DNA from: Streptomyces melanogenes | Lineage (GTDB): Bacteria; Actinomycetota; Actinomycetes; Streptomycetales; Streptomycetaceae | Assembly (NCBI RefSeq): GCF_014649795.1 | Contig: NZ_BMTS01000014.1 | Coordinates: 1 to 64,000, forward strand | Length of the DNA stretch: 64,000 bases | Reading direction: 5' to 3' | In this document: one piece after another, positions 8,382 to 16,766 of the stretch | Layout of the letters: each line of letters begins with the position of its first letter | Position numbering within the stretch: position 1 is the stretch's first letter | Program-made: the position numbers and the translations under genes | Notes under the pieces: generated by a model | What the model was told of the DNA's origin: nothing | Databases searched by the model: none | The model's input: the letters and a program-made list of their open reading frames with translations, nothing else

Positions 8382-8977
8382 TGCTCCTCGCCAGCGGTCA
8401 CCACCCGGTGCACCACGGCTTCCTCTCCCCGACCGGGGTCGAGATCGCCTTCCTCCTGGTCGCGGCGGTCACCTTCGGCGCAGCCGTCCTCACGGTCACG
8501 ACCAAGCAGCTGGTGCACGCCGCCCTCTGGCTGGTCGTGGCGCTCGGCGGCATCGCCGTCGAGTACCTCCTGCTCACCGCCGAGTTCATCGCCTGGGTGC
8601 AGGTACTGATCTACGTCGGTTCCGTCGTCGTCCTCCTCCTGTTCGGACTGATGCTGACCAAGGCGCCCATCGGCCGCTCTCCGGACGCCGACTCGGGCAA
8701 CAAATGGGCAGCCCTACTCGTCGCCCTGGCCGCTGCCGGCTCCCTCCTGTGGGTCGTCGTGGACGCCTTCCGTACGACCTGGATCAACCTCGACGGACCC
8801 GGCCAGGGCTCGACCAAGGTCTCCGGCTCGATCCTGTTCCGCCACTGGGTGCTGCCGTTCGAAGCGCTCTCCGTCCTCCTTCTCGCCGCACTCGTCGGCG
8901 CGATCGTGATGTCCCGCAAGAGCGGCGACACGAGCGGTGCCCCCGGCGACGCCCCCAGAGACAAGGAGCAGCGCTGA
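8378..8977 (+). CDS. nuoJ: NADH-quinone oxidoreductase-type subunit J
   Basis: 199-residue membrane subunit (ND6 type) with five hydrophobic helices. The conserved stretch HAALWLVVALGGIAVEYLLL is followed by EFIAWVQVLIYVGSVVVLLLF. The ATG at 8378 overlaps the nuoI stop as ATGA; a second ATG at 8381 is equally usable. The stop is shared as TGATG with nuoK. Confidence 0.93.
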   Translation: MMLLASGHHPVHHGFLSPTGVEIAFLLVAAVTFGAAVLTVTTKQLVHAALWLVVALGGIAVEYLLLTAEFIAWVQVLIYVGSVVVLLLFGLMLTKAPIGRSPDADSGNKWAALLVALAAAGSLLWVVVDAFRTTWINLDGPGQGSTKVSGSILFRHWVLPFEALSVLLLAALVGAIVMSRKSGDTSGAPGDAPRDKEQR

Positions 8978-9336
8978 TGCACCTGATCTATCCGGCCGGG
9001 CTCGCCGTCCTCCTCTTCTCCACCGGTGTGTACGGAGTCCTCGCGCGCCGCAACGCGATCCTGGTCCTGATGTCCGTCGAGCTGATGCTCAACGCCGTCA
9101 ACCTCAACCTGGTCGCCTTCGACGTCTGGCTGCGCGACACCCTCCACGCCGGACAGGCGCTCACCCTGTTCACCATCGCCATCGCCGCCGCCGAGATCGG
9201 CATCGGCCTGGCGATCGTCCTGGCCGTGTACCGCAACCGGGGCACCTCGGACATCGACAAGCTCCGCGACACCGCCGAGGGCTCCGGCCCCGACGACCCC
9301 GCCGCCCCGGCACAGAAGGCTGAGGCCGCCGCGTGA
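8977..9336 (+). CDS. nuoK: NADH-quinone oxidoreductase-type subunit K
   Basis: 119-residue, three-helix MrpC/ND4L-type subunit. The family signature includes GVYGVLARRNAILVLMSVEL, then NAVNLNLVAF and FTIAIAAAEIGIGLAIVLA, with the membrane glutamates of the proton channel present (MSVELML and AAAEIGIG). A short Pro/Ala-rich tail follows. It overlaps nuoJ by 1 nt and nuoL by 4 nt. Confidence 0.95.
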   Translation: MHLIYPAGLAVLLFSTGVYGVLARRNAILVLMSVELMLNAVNLNLVAFDVWLRDTLHAGQALTLFTIAIAAAEIGIGLAIVLAVYRNRGTSDIDKLRDTAEGSGPDDPAAPAQKAEAAA

Positions 9337-11333
9337 CCACCACGACCCTCGCCGTCCTCGTCCCCCTCCTTCCGTTCCTGGGCGCGGCCGCCGGACTCCT
9401 GCTCGGCCGCACCGCCCCCGGTTACGTACGCCCGCTGGCCGTACTGCCGACCCTGGCCGCGTTCGTCCTCGCGGTCGTCGTCGCCGTGGACCAGGGCGGC
9501 GGCAAGTCGATCGACGCGTCCAGGCGGCTCACCCCTACCGGGTCCGTCCCGATCGACCTCGCCCTGCACCTCGACGGCTTCGCCGTCCTCGTCGCGGTCC
9601 TGGTCGGCCTGGTGGCGACCTGTGTGCAGCTGTACTCGACCGGGTACCTGCGCGACGACCCGCGCTACCCCTCGTACGCCGCTCTCGTCTCCCTCTTCAC
9701 CTCCGCGATGCTGCTCGTCGTCTACTCCGGCGACCTGATGGTGCTGCTGGTCGGCTGGGAGATCATGGGCATCTGCTCGTACTTCCTGGTCGGCCACTAC
9801 TGGGAGACCCCCGAGGCGCGCGCCGCCTCCCTCAAGGCCTTCCTGGTCACCAAGCTCGGTGACGTCCCCTTCCTGATCGGTCTGTTCGCACTGGCCACCG
9901 ACGCCGGTACGTTCCGGATCACCGGGGTCGTCCAGGCCGCCCTCACCGGCGGCATCGACCACCCCACGCTGATCGCCCTGCTGCTCCTCGCCGGTGTGGC
10001 GGGCAAGTCGGCGCAGTTCCCGCTGCACACCTGGCTGCCCGACGCGATGGCGGGCCCGACCCCCGTCTCCGCGCTGATCCACGCCGCGACGATGGTCGCC
10101 GCCGGCATCTACTTCGTGGCCCGTCTCCTCCCCGTCTTCGCGGCCTCGGCGGCCGCGATGACCGTGCTCGCCGTGATGGCCGCCGTCACGATGGTCGGCT
10201 CGGCGCTGGCCGCCCTCGCGCAGGACGACATCAAGCGCGTCCTCGCCTACTCGACGATCGGTCAGCTCGGCTACATGTCCGGCGCCCTGGCCGTCGGCGA
10301 CCGCGGCGCCGCCGTCTTCCACCTCCTGTCGCACGGCGCCTTCAAGGCGCTGCTGTTCCTCGCGGCCGGCGTGATCATCCACGCGGCCGGCACCAACTCG
10401 CTGTCCGCCATGTCCCGCATGGACGGCCTGGCCAAGCGCATCCCCGACGCGTACTGGACGATGACCGTCGCCCTGCTCGCGCTCGCCGCGATTCCTCCCT
10501 TCGCCGGCTTCTTCTCCAAGGAAGCCGTCCTGTCGGCCGCCGAGCACACCGCGCTGGGCGACAGCACGGTCGCTCCGCAGGGCACCGGCTGGATCGTGCT
10601 GATCGCCGGTCTGCTCACCGCCCTGCTGACCGCCGCGTACGCGATGCGCCTGTGGCTGCTGGCCTTCCGCGGCAAGGGCGCCCCGGCCCCCGACCACGGC
10701 CGCCAGCCCGTGGCGATGAACGCCGTGCTGTGGGTGCTCGCGATCCCCTCCATCGGCTTCGGGCTGACCACCGGCTACCTCGACGACTGGTTCGACGGCC
10801 ACGCGCTCACCCCGGCCCTGACCACCTCGGTGCTCTCGACCGGCGTCGCCCTGGTCGGCGGACTCGTCACGTACGCCACCTGGCGGCACACCAGCGCCCT
10901 GGCCGCGCGCACCCCCATCGGCGCGGTCGCCGCCCACCCGGAGGCGGACGGAGGCCTGGTCGAGGAAGAGGCCATCGCCAGCCACACCCCGGCGTACGGC
11001 GACATCGCCTCGGCCTATGACCCCGCCGACCCGGGCCGTCTGCTGCTCGGCCCGCTGCACCGCCACGCGGCCACCGGCTTCCACCTCGACGCGGTCTACC
11101 GGACCCTGTTCGTCCGCCCCGTGCTCGCCGCCGCCTCACTGGTCCGCTTCCTGGACCGCGAGGTCGTCGAGACGTACGTACAGGGCGCGGGCGCCCTGCC
11201 CCGCTGGCTGGGTGCGGCCGTCCGCAAGGCCCAGACCGGCAATGTGCAGACCTATCTCAGCGCGCTGCTCGCGGGCTCCGCCGTCCTGGCGCTCGTCGCC
11301 GTCGTCCTTGCCAACGCCAACGCCGGATCGTGA
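9333..11333 (+). CDS. nuoL: NADH-quinone oxidoreductase-type subunit L, proton-pumping antiporter-like
   Basis: 666-residue Mrp-antiporter-like pump subunit. Motifs include GWEIMGICSYFLVGHYWE (the key membrane glutamate), KSAQFPLHTWLPDAMAGPTP, ALIHAATMVAAGIY and DDIKRVLAYSTIGQLGYM. A long C-terminal region near 500-666 corresponds to the lateral helix plus the last transmembrane helix. The start is GTG 9333, overlapping nuoK; nuoM begins 3 nt after the stop. Confidence 0.95.
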   Translation: MTTTTLAVLVPLLPFLGAAAGLLLGRTAPGYVRPLAVLPTLAAFVLAVVVAVDQGGGKSIDASRRLTPTGSVPIDLALHLDGFAVLVAVLVGLVATCVQLYSTGYLRDDPRYPSYAALVSLFTSAMLLVVYSGDLMVLLVGWEIMGICSYFLVGHYWETPEARAASLKAFLVTKLGDVPFLIGLFALATDAGTFRITGVVQAALTGGIDHPTLIALLLLAGVAGKSAQFPLHTWLPDAMAGPTPVSALIHAATMVAAGIYFVARLLPVFAASAAAMTVLAVMAAVTMVGSALAALAQDDIKRVLAYSTIGQLGYMSGALAVGDRGAAVFHLLSHGAFKALLFLAAGVIIHAAGTNSLSAMSRMDGLAKRIPDAYWTMTVALLALAAIPPFAGFFSKEAVLSAAEHTALGDSTVAPQGTGWIVLIAGLLTALLTAAYAMRLWLLAFRGKGAPAPDHGRQPVAMNAVLWVLAIPSIGFGLTTGYLDDWFDGHALTPALTTSVLSTGVALVGGLVTYATWRHTSALAARTPIGAVAAHPEADGGLVEEEAIASHTPAYGDIASAYDPADPGRLLLGPLHRHAATGFHLDAVYRTLFVRPVLAAASLVRFLDREVVETYVQGAGALPRWLGAAVRKAQTGNVQTYLSALLAGSAVLALVAVVLANANAGS

Positions 11334-11336
11334 GCC

Positions 11337-12917
11337 GTGATTGATATCAGCGCGTCCGTGATGCAGTTCCTTCTCGCGTTCATCGTGGTCGGCCCGCTCG
11401 TCGGCGCGGTGGCGGCGCTGCTGCCCGCCCCGCCCGGACTGAAGGGGAAGTCGCCCGACCAGGCCGTGCTCCGCCACGGCGTGACGGTCACCGGCGCGAT
11501 CCTGCTCGCGGCGATCGTCCTGGCGCTCGGCTTCGACCGCGACCACCCGTCGAAGATGCAGGCCACGACGGACATCAAGTGGATCCCCACGCTGAACGTG
11601 CGCATCCACCTCGGCATCGACGGCATCTCGCTCCCCCTTCTCGTCCTGACCGCGCTGCTGACCTTCCTCTGCGCGCTGTACAGCTACTTCAAGATGCCTT
11701 CGGGCCCGTCCCCGAAGGCCTTCGTCGCTCTGCTGCTCGTCCTGGAGTCCGGCACCCTCGCCACCTTCGCCGTCCTTGATCTGCTGCTGTTCTTCCTCGC
11801 GTTCGAGATGGTCCTCATCCCGATGTACTTCCTGATCGCCCGCTGGGGCGGCGACCAACGGCAGGCCGCCGCCTGGAAGTTCATCCTCTACACCCTGCTC
11901 GGTTCCGTCGTGATGCTGCTCGGCCTGCTGCTGATCGGGCTGAAGACCGGCACCTTCGACATGGTGGCACTCGCCACTGACAACGGCCGGGGGATGACCA
12001 CATCGGTGCAGGTCATCGCCGTTTTGGCGATCGGGATCGGGCTTGCGGTGAAGACCCCGATGTGGCCGCTGCACAGCTGGCTGCCGGACGCCCACACCGC
12101 CGCGCCCACCGTCGGTTCGGTGCTGCTCGCCGGTGTGCTGCTGAAGATGGGTACGTACGGATTCGTCCGGATCGTTCTGCCGATCGCCCCGGAGGGAATG
12201 CACCGGTTCGCCCCGTATCTCGCCGCTTTCGCTGTCGCCGGGATCATCTACGGATCGCTGGCCTGCCTGGCCCTGGCCAAGCGCGGCAGCAAGGGCGATC
12301 TGAAGCGCCTCATCGCGTACTCCTCGGTCGGCCACATGGGCTTCGTGCTCCTCGGCATCGCGAGCATGACCCCCACCGGCGTCAACGGCGCGCTCTTCGC
12401 GAACATCGCCCACGGCCTCATCACCGGCCTGCTGTTCTTCCTGGTCGGCGCGTTGAAGGACCGGTACGGCACGGCCGACCTGGACACCCTCTCCGGCGCG
12501 ACCGGCGCCGCGCTCTACGGCCGGGCCCCGCGCCTGGGCGGCCTCCTGGCCTTCGCGGCGGTCGCCTCGCTCGGGCTGCCCGGACTCGCCGGGTTCTGGG
12601 GCGAGATGCTGTCCATGTTCGGCGCGTTCGACCCCGCCGACGGCCTGAGCCGCCCCGCGTTCCTCACCTTCGTGGCCATCGCGGCCGTCGGCACGCTGCT
12701 CACCGCCGCGTATCTGCTCGTCGTCGTCCGCCGCGTCTGCATGGGCACGCCGGGCGAACAGCCGCAGGAGCCCCGGCTCGTGGACGTCCAGGGGTACGAA
12801 GTCGCCTCCTGGAGCCCGCTCGTCGCCCTCACCGTCCTCGCCGGCCTCTGGCCCGCGATCCTCCTCGGCCTCACCGATCCGGCCGTCCACAAGCTCCTCG
12901 CAGGAGGCAAGTCGTGA
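11337..12917 (+). CDS. nuoM: NADH-quinone oxidoreductase-type subunit M, proton-pumping antiporter-like
   Basis: 526-residue antiporter-like subunit. It shows FEMVLIPMYFLIARWGG, KTPMWPLHSWLPDAHTAAPT, a GVLLKMGTYGF helix and DLKRLIAYSSVGHMGFVLLG, which is the NuoM/ND4 arrangement with the catalytic Glu and Lys residues. The start GTG 11337 has no strong Shine-Dalgarno and probably relies on re-initiation after nuoL. It overlaps nuoN by 4 nt. Confidence 0.95.
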   Translation: MIDISASVMQFLLAFIVVGPLVGAVAALLPAPPGLKGKSPDQAVLRHGVTVTGAILLAAIVLALGFDRDHPSKMQATTDIKWIPTLNVRIHLGIDGISLPLLVLTALLTFLCALYSYFKMPSGPSPKAFVALLLVLESGTLATFAVLDLLLFFLAFEMVLIPMYFLIARWGGDQRQAAAWKFILYTLLGSVVMLLGLLLIGLKTGTFDMVALATDNGRGMTTSVQVIAVLAIGIGLAVKTPMWPLHSWLPDAHTAAPTVGSVLLAGVLLKMGTYGFVRIVLPIAPEGMHRFAPYLAAFAVAGIIYGSLACLALAKRGSKGDLKRLIAYSSVGHMGFVLLGIASMTPTGVNGALFANIAHGLITGLLFFLVGALKDRYGTADLDTLSGATGAALYGRAPRLGGLLAFAAVASLGLPGLAGFWGEMLSMFGAFDPADGLSRPAFLTFVAIAAVGTLLTAAYLLVVVRRVCMGTPGEQPQEPRLVDVQGYEVASWSPLVALTVLAGLWPAILLGLTDPAVHKLLAGGKS

Positions 12918-14518
12918 CCGTGGCCGCCGCAAGCGCCGCATCCGTCACCGGCGCCGCAAGCGTCGTCCAGTCCGTCGACTGGCTCGCGATCGCCCCGCCG
13001 GTGATCACCGCGTCCGTCGCGCTGATCGTGCTGGTCGCCGACCTGTTCCTGCCGCAGAAGCGCAAGCCGCTGCTGGGCGGGCTCGCGATCGCCGGGCTCG
13101 GCGCCGCGCTGCTCCTGCTGATCCCGCTCCACAAGTCGACGCGCTCGACGTTCTGCCTCACCACCAACCCCGAGGCGTGCAGCTACACCGTCGACCGCTT
13201 CACGCTGGTGATCCAGTTCCTGGTGCTCGGCGGCGCGCTGATCACCGCGCTGCTGTCGATGACCGAGACTGAGGAGAAGCTGCCCGCGGGCGAGTTCTGG
13301 TTCCTGCTCCTCTCCTCGGCCGCCGGCGCCGCCCTGCTGCCCGCATCCCGCGACCTGGCCACCCTGGTCGTCGCCCTGGAGGTCGCCTCGCTGCCGGCCT
13401 TCGCGCTCGTCGGCCTCAAGAGGGGCGACCGGCTGTCCTCGGAGGCGGCCCTCAAGTTCTTCCTCTCCTCGGTGACCGCGACCGCGGTGATGCTGCTCGG
13501 CGTCAGCTTCGTGTACGCGGCGACCGGCACCCTGCACCTCACCGAGATCGCCAACCGCCTCGCCGACGTGCCCTACCAGCTGGACACCGTCGCCCAGACC
13601 GGCGTCGCGCTCACCCTGGTGGGCTTCGCCTTCAAGACGGCCGCCGTCCCCTTCCACTTCTGGGTCCCCGACACCTACGTGGGCGCGCCGCTGCCGGTCG
13701 CCGCCTACTTGTCGGTGGTCGGCAAGGCCGTCGGCTTCTCCGGCCTCATCCTGGTGACCGTCATCGCCTTCCCGGCGTACGCGGACGTGTGGGGCCCGGC
13801 CCTCGCGGTCGTCGCCGCGCTGACGATGACCATCGGCAACGTGGGCGCACTGCGCCAGTCGGCCACGCGCGCGTACAGCGCGATCCGGCTGCTCGCCTGG
13901 TCCTCGGTCGGCCAGGCCGGCTACCTCCTGGTGCCGATCGCGGCCGCGGGCTACTCCAGCGACGCCCAGGTCGGCGCGACCGTCGCGTACGCCCTGATGT
14001 ACGCAGTGGTGAACCTCGGCGCCTTCGCGGTGGCCGCGCTGGTGGCCGGTACGAAGCCGCTGAACCGTATCGCCGACTACCGCGGCCTGTACGCCGAGCG
14101 GCCGTTCGCGGCGCTCACGCTCGGCTTCTTCCTGCTCTGCCTCGCCGGACTGCCGCCGGGCATCATCGGCCTGTTCGCCAAGGTGACGGTCTTCTCGGCG
14201 GCGGTCGACGCGGGCCTTGGCTGGCTGGCGGTCGTCATGGCGTTCAACGTCGTGATCGCCCTGTACTACTACCTGCGGTGGACGGCCGTACTGTTCCGCG
14301 CTCCGGAGGAGGCGGAAGCCGCGCCGGAGGCCGCTGCTTCAGAAGGCGCGGCCGGGGGACCGGGCACAGGCGCGGTAGGGGTCCTCACCGCGCGCCCGGT
14401 GCGCCTCGCCGTCCCGGCTCCGCTGACGCTCGCCATCGCGCTTACCGCCCTGGCGGCCGTCGCCCTGTCGGTCATGCCCCAGATCGCCCTGCACTTCGCC
14501 TCCATCAGCCTCTTCTGA
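12914..14518 (+). CDS. nuoN: NADH-quinone oxidoreductase-type subunit N, proton-pumping antiporter-like
   Basis: 534-residue ND2-type pump subunit and last gene of the operon. Visible motifs are LEVASLPAFALVGLKRGD, GFAFKTAAVPFHFWVPDTY and AIRLLAWSSVGQAGYLLV. An Ala/Glu-rich insert (about 460-490) precedes the last helix. The start GTG 12914 overlaps the nuoM stop by 4 nt and has AGGAGG 7 nt upstream. The 174 bp after it contain an alternating purine/pyrimidine run (CGCGCGTACGTGTGCGCACG region) but no clear terminator. Confidence 0.95.
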   Translation: MTVAAASAASVTGAASVVQSVDWLAIAPPVITASVALIVLVADLFLPQKRKPLLGGLAIAGLGAALLLLIPLHKSTRSTFCLTTNPEACSYTVDRFTLVIQFLVLGGALITALLSMTETEEKLPAGEFWFLLLSSAAGAALLPASRDLATLVVALEVASLPAFALVGLKRGDRLSSEAALKFFLSSVTATAVMLLGVSFVYAATGTLHLTEIANRLADVPYQLDTVAQTGVALTLVGFAFKTAAVPFHFWVPDTYVGAPLPVAAYLSVVGKAVGFSGLILVTVIAFPAYADVWGPALAVVAALTMTIGNVGALRQSATRAYSAIRLLAWSSVGQAGYLLVPIAAAGYSSDAQVGATVAYALMYAVVNLGAFAVAALVAGTKPLNRIADYRGLYAERPFAALTLGFFLLCLAGLPPGIIGLFAKVTVFSAAVDAGLGWLAVVMAFNVVIALYYYLRWTAVLFRAPEEAEAAPEAAASEGAAGGPGTGAVGVLTARPVRLAVPAPLTLAIALTALAAVALSVMPQIALHFASISLF

Positions 14519-14692
14519 CCCGGTCCGACCCGGTCGGCCGAAGCCCGGTTGGTCCGTCGGGGCCACCGGTCGGCGCAGCGGGTTTGAACTCGGGTGCCCG
14601 GACAAGGCAGTGTCGTACGCGCGTACGTGTGCGCACGCGTGCCCGTACGGCGAACGGCCGGCCGGGCAGCCGGAGACGACTAGGAGCAAGCA

Positions 14693-15148
14693 GTGCTGAG
14701 CGGGTTCAAGGACTTCATCCTTCGCGGGAACATAGTGACGATGGCCGTCGGTCTGGCCGTCGGATCGGCGTTCACCGCCGTGGTCACCGGCTTCAGCACC
14801 GCCTTCATCACCCCGCTCATCGGCCTCGCCACCCGGTCGACGGGCGACTTCACCGCGGCGACCTTCAAGGTCGAGGGCGTCGAATTTCCCTACGGGAAAT
14901 TCATCAGCGCGGCCATCGCCTTCGTGATCACCGCGGCGGTGCTCTACTTCCTCGTCGTCGTCCCGATGATGAAGGTGCAGGCGCGGCTCGACCGCGACAA
15001 GCCGGTCGACATCAAGGCCGCCCTGCGCGACTGCCCCCGCTGCTACACCCAGATCCCGGGCATCGCCACCCGCTGCGCGCACTGCACCAGCGAGCTGGAG
15101 CCCGACCCGAAGGCCCTGGAGCTCGCGGGACTGCCCGCGCCGCGCTGA
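14693..15148 (+). CDS. mscL: Large-conductance mechanosensitive channel with C-terminal zinc ribbon
   Basis: 151 residues. The N-terminal part is a standard MscL: FKDFILRGNIVTMAVGLAVG for helix 1, TAFITPLIGL, and a second helix near 70-92 followed by a basic amphipathic stretch. It should be a homopentameric inner-membrane tension valve. Unlike classical MscL, the tail carries two CxxC knuckles (Cys114/117 and Cys128/131), a probable zinc ribbon. The start is GTG 14693 with AGGAG 6 nt upstream. It is monocistronic, between nuoN and htpX. Confidence 0.88.
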   Translation: MLSGFKDFILRGNIVTMAVGLAVGSAFTAVVTGFSTAFITPLIGLATRSTGDFTAATFKVEGVEFPYGKFISAAIAFVITAAVLYFLVVVPMMKVQARLDRDKPVDIKAALRDCPRCYTQIPGIATRCAHCTSELEPDPKALELAGLPAPR

Positions 15149-15296
15149 CCCACCCGTACGGAGTAGGGCGCCCTCCAGCGCGCACAAGGGAACCAGCGGT
15201 CCTCGTCTGGCGTTGACCAGTACGGGAGCGTCCACTGGAAAGTGGAAGGACCATCAGGCAAAGGGTTCCCCTGCCGCACCATTTGGAGGGCGTACC

Positions 15297-16160
15297 GTGC
15301 ACCGCCGGCACAACGGGTTGAGGACCGCCGTCCTTCTCGGAGGACTGTCCGCGCTCATCATCGTCATCGGCAGCTTCTTCGGGCGTACGGGGCTGATCGT
15401 CGCGCTGCTCGTGGCGCTGGGCACCAATGCCTACGCGTACTGGAACAGCGACAAACTGGCCCTGCGGGCCATGCGCGCCCGCCCGGTCAGCGAATTCGAG
15501 GCCCCGGCGCTGTACCGGATGGTCCGCGAGCTGTCGACGGCCGCGCGCCAGCCTATGCCGCGCCTGTACATCTCGCCGACCCAGGCGCCCAACGCCTTCG
15601 CGACCGGCCGCAACCCGCGCAACGCGGCGGTGTGCTGCACCGAGGGGATCCTGCAGATCCTGGACGAGCGCGAGCTGCGCGGGGTGATCGGCCACGAGCT
15701 CAGCCATGTCTACAACCGGGACATCCTGATCTCGTCGGTCGCCGGAGCACTCGCCTCCGTGATCATGTTCCTGGTCAATTTCGCCTGGTTGATCCCGGTG
15801 GGCCGGTCCAACGACGACGAGGGCCCGGGCATCGTCGGCATGCTGCTGATCATGATCCTGGGGCCGCTCGCGGCGTCCGTGATCCAGCTGGCGATCAGCC
15901 GTTCGCGCGAGTACGAGGCGGACGCGTCCGGCGCCCAGCTGACCGGCGACCCGCTGGCCCTGGCCAGCGCCCTGCGCAAGCTCGACGCGGGCACCAAGCA
16001 GCTGCCACTGCCGCCCGAGCCGCGGATCGAGACGGCGAGCCACATGATGATCGCCAACCCCTTCCGCCCGGGCCAGGGGGTCTCCAAGATGTTCTCGACA
16101 CATCCGCCGATGGCGGAGCGCATCGCCCGACTCGAAAAGATGGCAGGTCGCCGCCCGTGA
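15297..16160 (+). CDS. htpX: Membrane zinc metalloprotease HtpX
   Basis: 287-residue M48-family protease that degrades misfolded membrane proteins. Two N-terminal helices (12-47) precede the catalytic GHELSHVYNRD (His133, Glu134, His137) and the third zinc ligand in SREYEADASG (Glu205). Two more helices lie between. The GTG start at 15297 is chosen because TTGGAGGG precedes it by 7 nt and the protein then opens like other HtpX proteins; an upstream GTG at 15213 would add a 28-residue hydrophilic leader. The stop overlaps the next gene. A small inverted repeat TCCACT-ggaa-AGTGGA lies at 15231-15246 in the leader. Confidence 0.93.
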   Translation: MHRRHNGLRTAVLLGGLSALIIVIGSFFGRTGLIVALLVALGTNAYAYWNSDKLALRAMRARPVSEFEAPALYRMVRELSTAARQPMPRLYISPTQAPNAFATGRNPRNAAVCCTEGILQILDERELRGVIGHELSHVYNRDILISSVAGALASVIMFLVNFAWLIPVGRSNDDEGPGIVGMLLIMILGPLAASVIQLAISRSREYEADASGAQLTGDPLALASALRKLDAGTKQLPLPPEPRIETASHMMIANPFRPGQGVSKMFSTHPPMAERIARLEKMAGRRP

Positions 16161-16546
16161 AGACAATCCTCAACGTCATTTGGCTGGTCCTGTGCGGCTT
16201 CTGGATGTTCCTGGGCTATCTGCTCGCGGGCGTCCTGCTCTGCATCACGATCATCGGCATCCCCTTCGGCCTGGCCGCGTTCCGTATCGGCCTGTACGCG
16301 CTCTGGCCGTTCGGGTACACGGTCGTGGAGCGGCCGGACGCGGGCGCCGCGTCCTGCATCGGCAATGTGCTCTGGCTGATCCTGGCGGGCTGGTGGCTGG
16401 CGCTCGGCCACATCGTCACGGGCTTCCTGCTGTGCATCACGATCATCGGCATCCCGCTCGGCATCGCGAACTTCAAGCTGATCCCGGTCTCGCTGCTCCC
16501 GCTGGGCAAGCAGATCGTGCCGACGGACCAGCCGTTCTACCGGTAG
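16157..16546 (+). CDS. YccF-domain inner membrane protein
   Basis: 129 residues made of two tandem copies of the YccF domain. Each copy has a hydrophobic helix pair ending in LCITIIGIPFGLA (first) or LCITIIGIPLGIA (second), so it is an integral membrane protein of unknown activity. Its GTG overlaps the htpX stop by 4 nt, which indicates co-translation with the protease and a shared envelope-stress role by association. No catalytic residues are recognisable. Confidence 0.85.
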   Translation: MKTILNVIWLVLCGFWMFLGYLLAGVLLCITIIGIPFGLAAFRIGLYALWPFGYTVVERPDAGAASCIGNVLWLILAGWWLALGHIVTGFLLCITIIGIPLGIANFKLIPVSLLPLGKQIVPTDQPFYR

Positions 16547-16567
16547 CCGAACCGCGGCCGGACCAGG

Positions 16568-16576
16568 TTATCCACA
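16568..16576 (+). other. Single DnaA-box-like nonamer
   Basis: TTATCCACA, a perfect match to the general DnaA-box consensus, lies in the 220-bp gap between the YccF gene and the permease. It stands alone, without a box cluster or AT-rich stretch, so it is not an origin. It could titrate DnaA or be chance. The same gap has a 19-codon reading frame starting at ATG 16661 that I do not call. Confidence 0.25.
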
Positions 16577-16766
16577 GGCAGTTGACGGAGAACGCGCAGG
16601 TCAGGGCGGTCCAGGGTGAGGTCCGGGCCGACTGTCAGCGGCATGGTCCACCATGGAGCCATGACCGAGAACGAGATGGCGTCCCGGACTTCCCCCGCGG
16701 GGTTCAGCGGCCGAATATGAGGCCGCGTCAGCCGTAGCGAGGCTTGTCACCGTGCCCGAGGCGGCC

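Noticed and set aside
16568..16576. DnaA box as evidence of a replication origin
   Set aside because: Only one box, no cluster, no AT-rich region and no dnaA/dnaN nearby.
16661..16720. Possible 19-codon small gene before the permease
   Set aside because: No ribosome site, no homology I recognise and too short to judge from codon bias.
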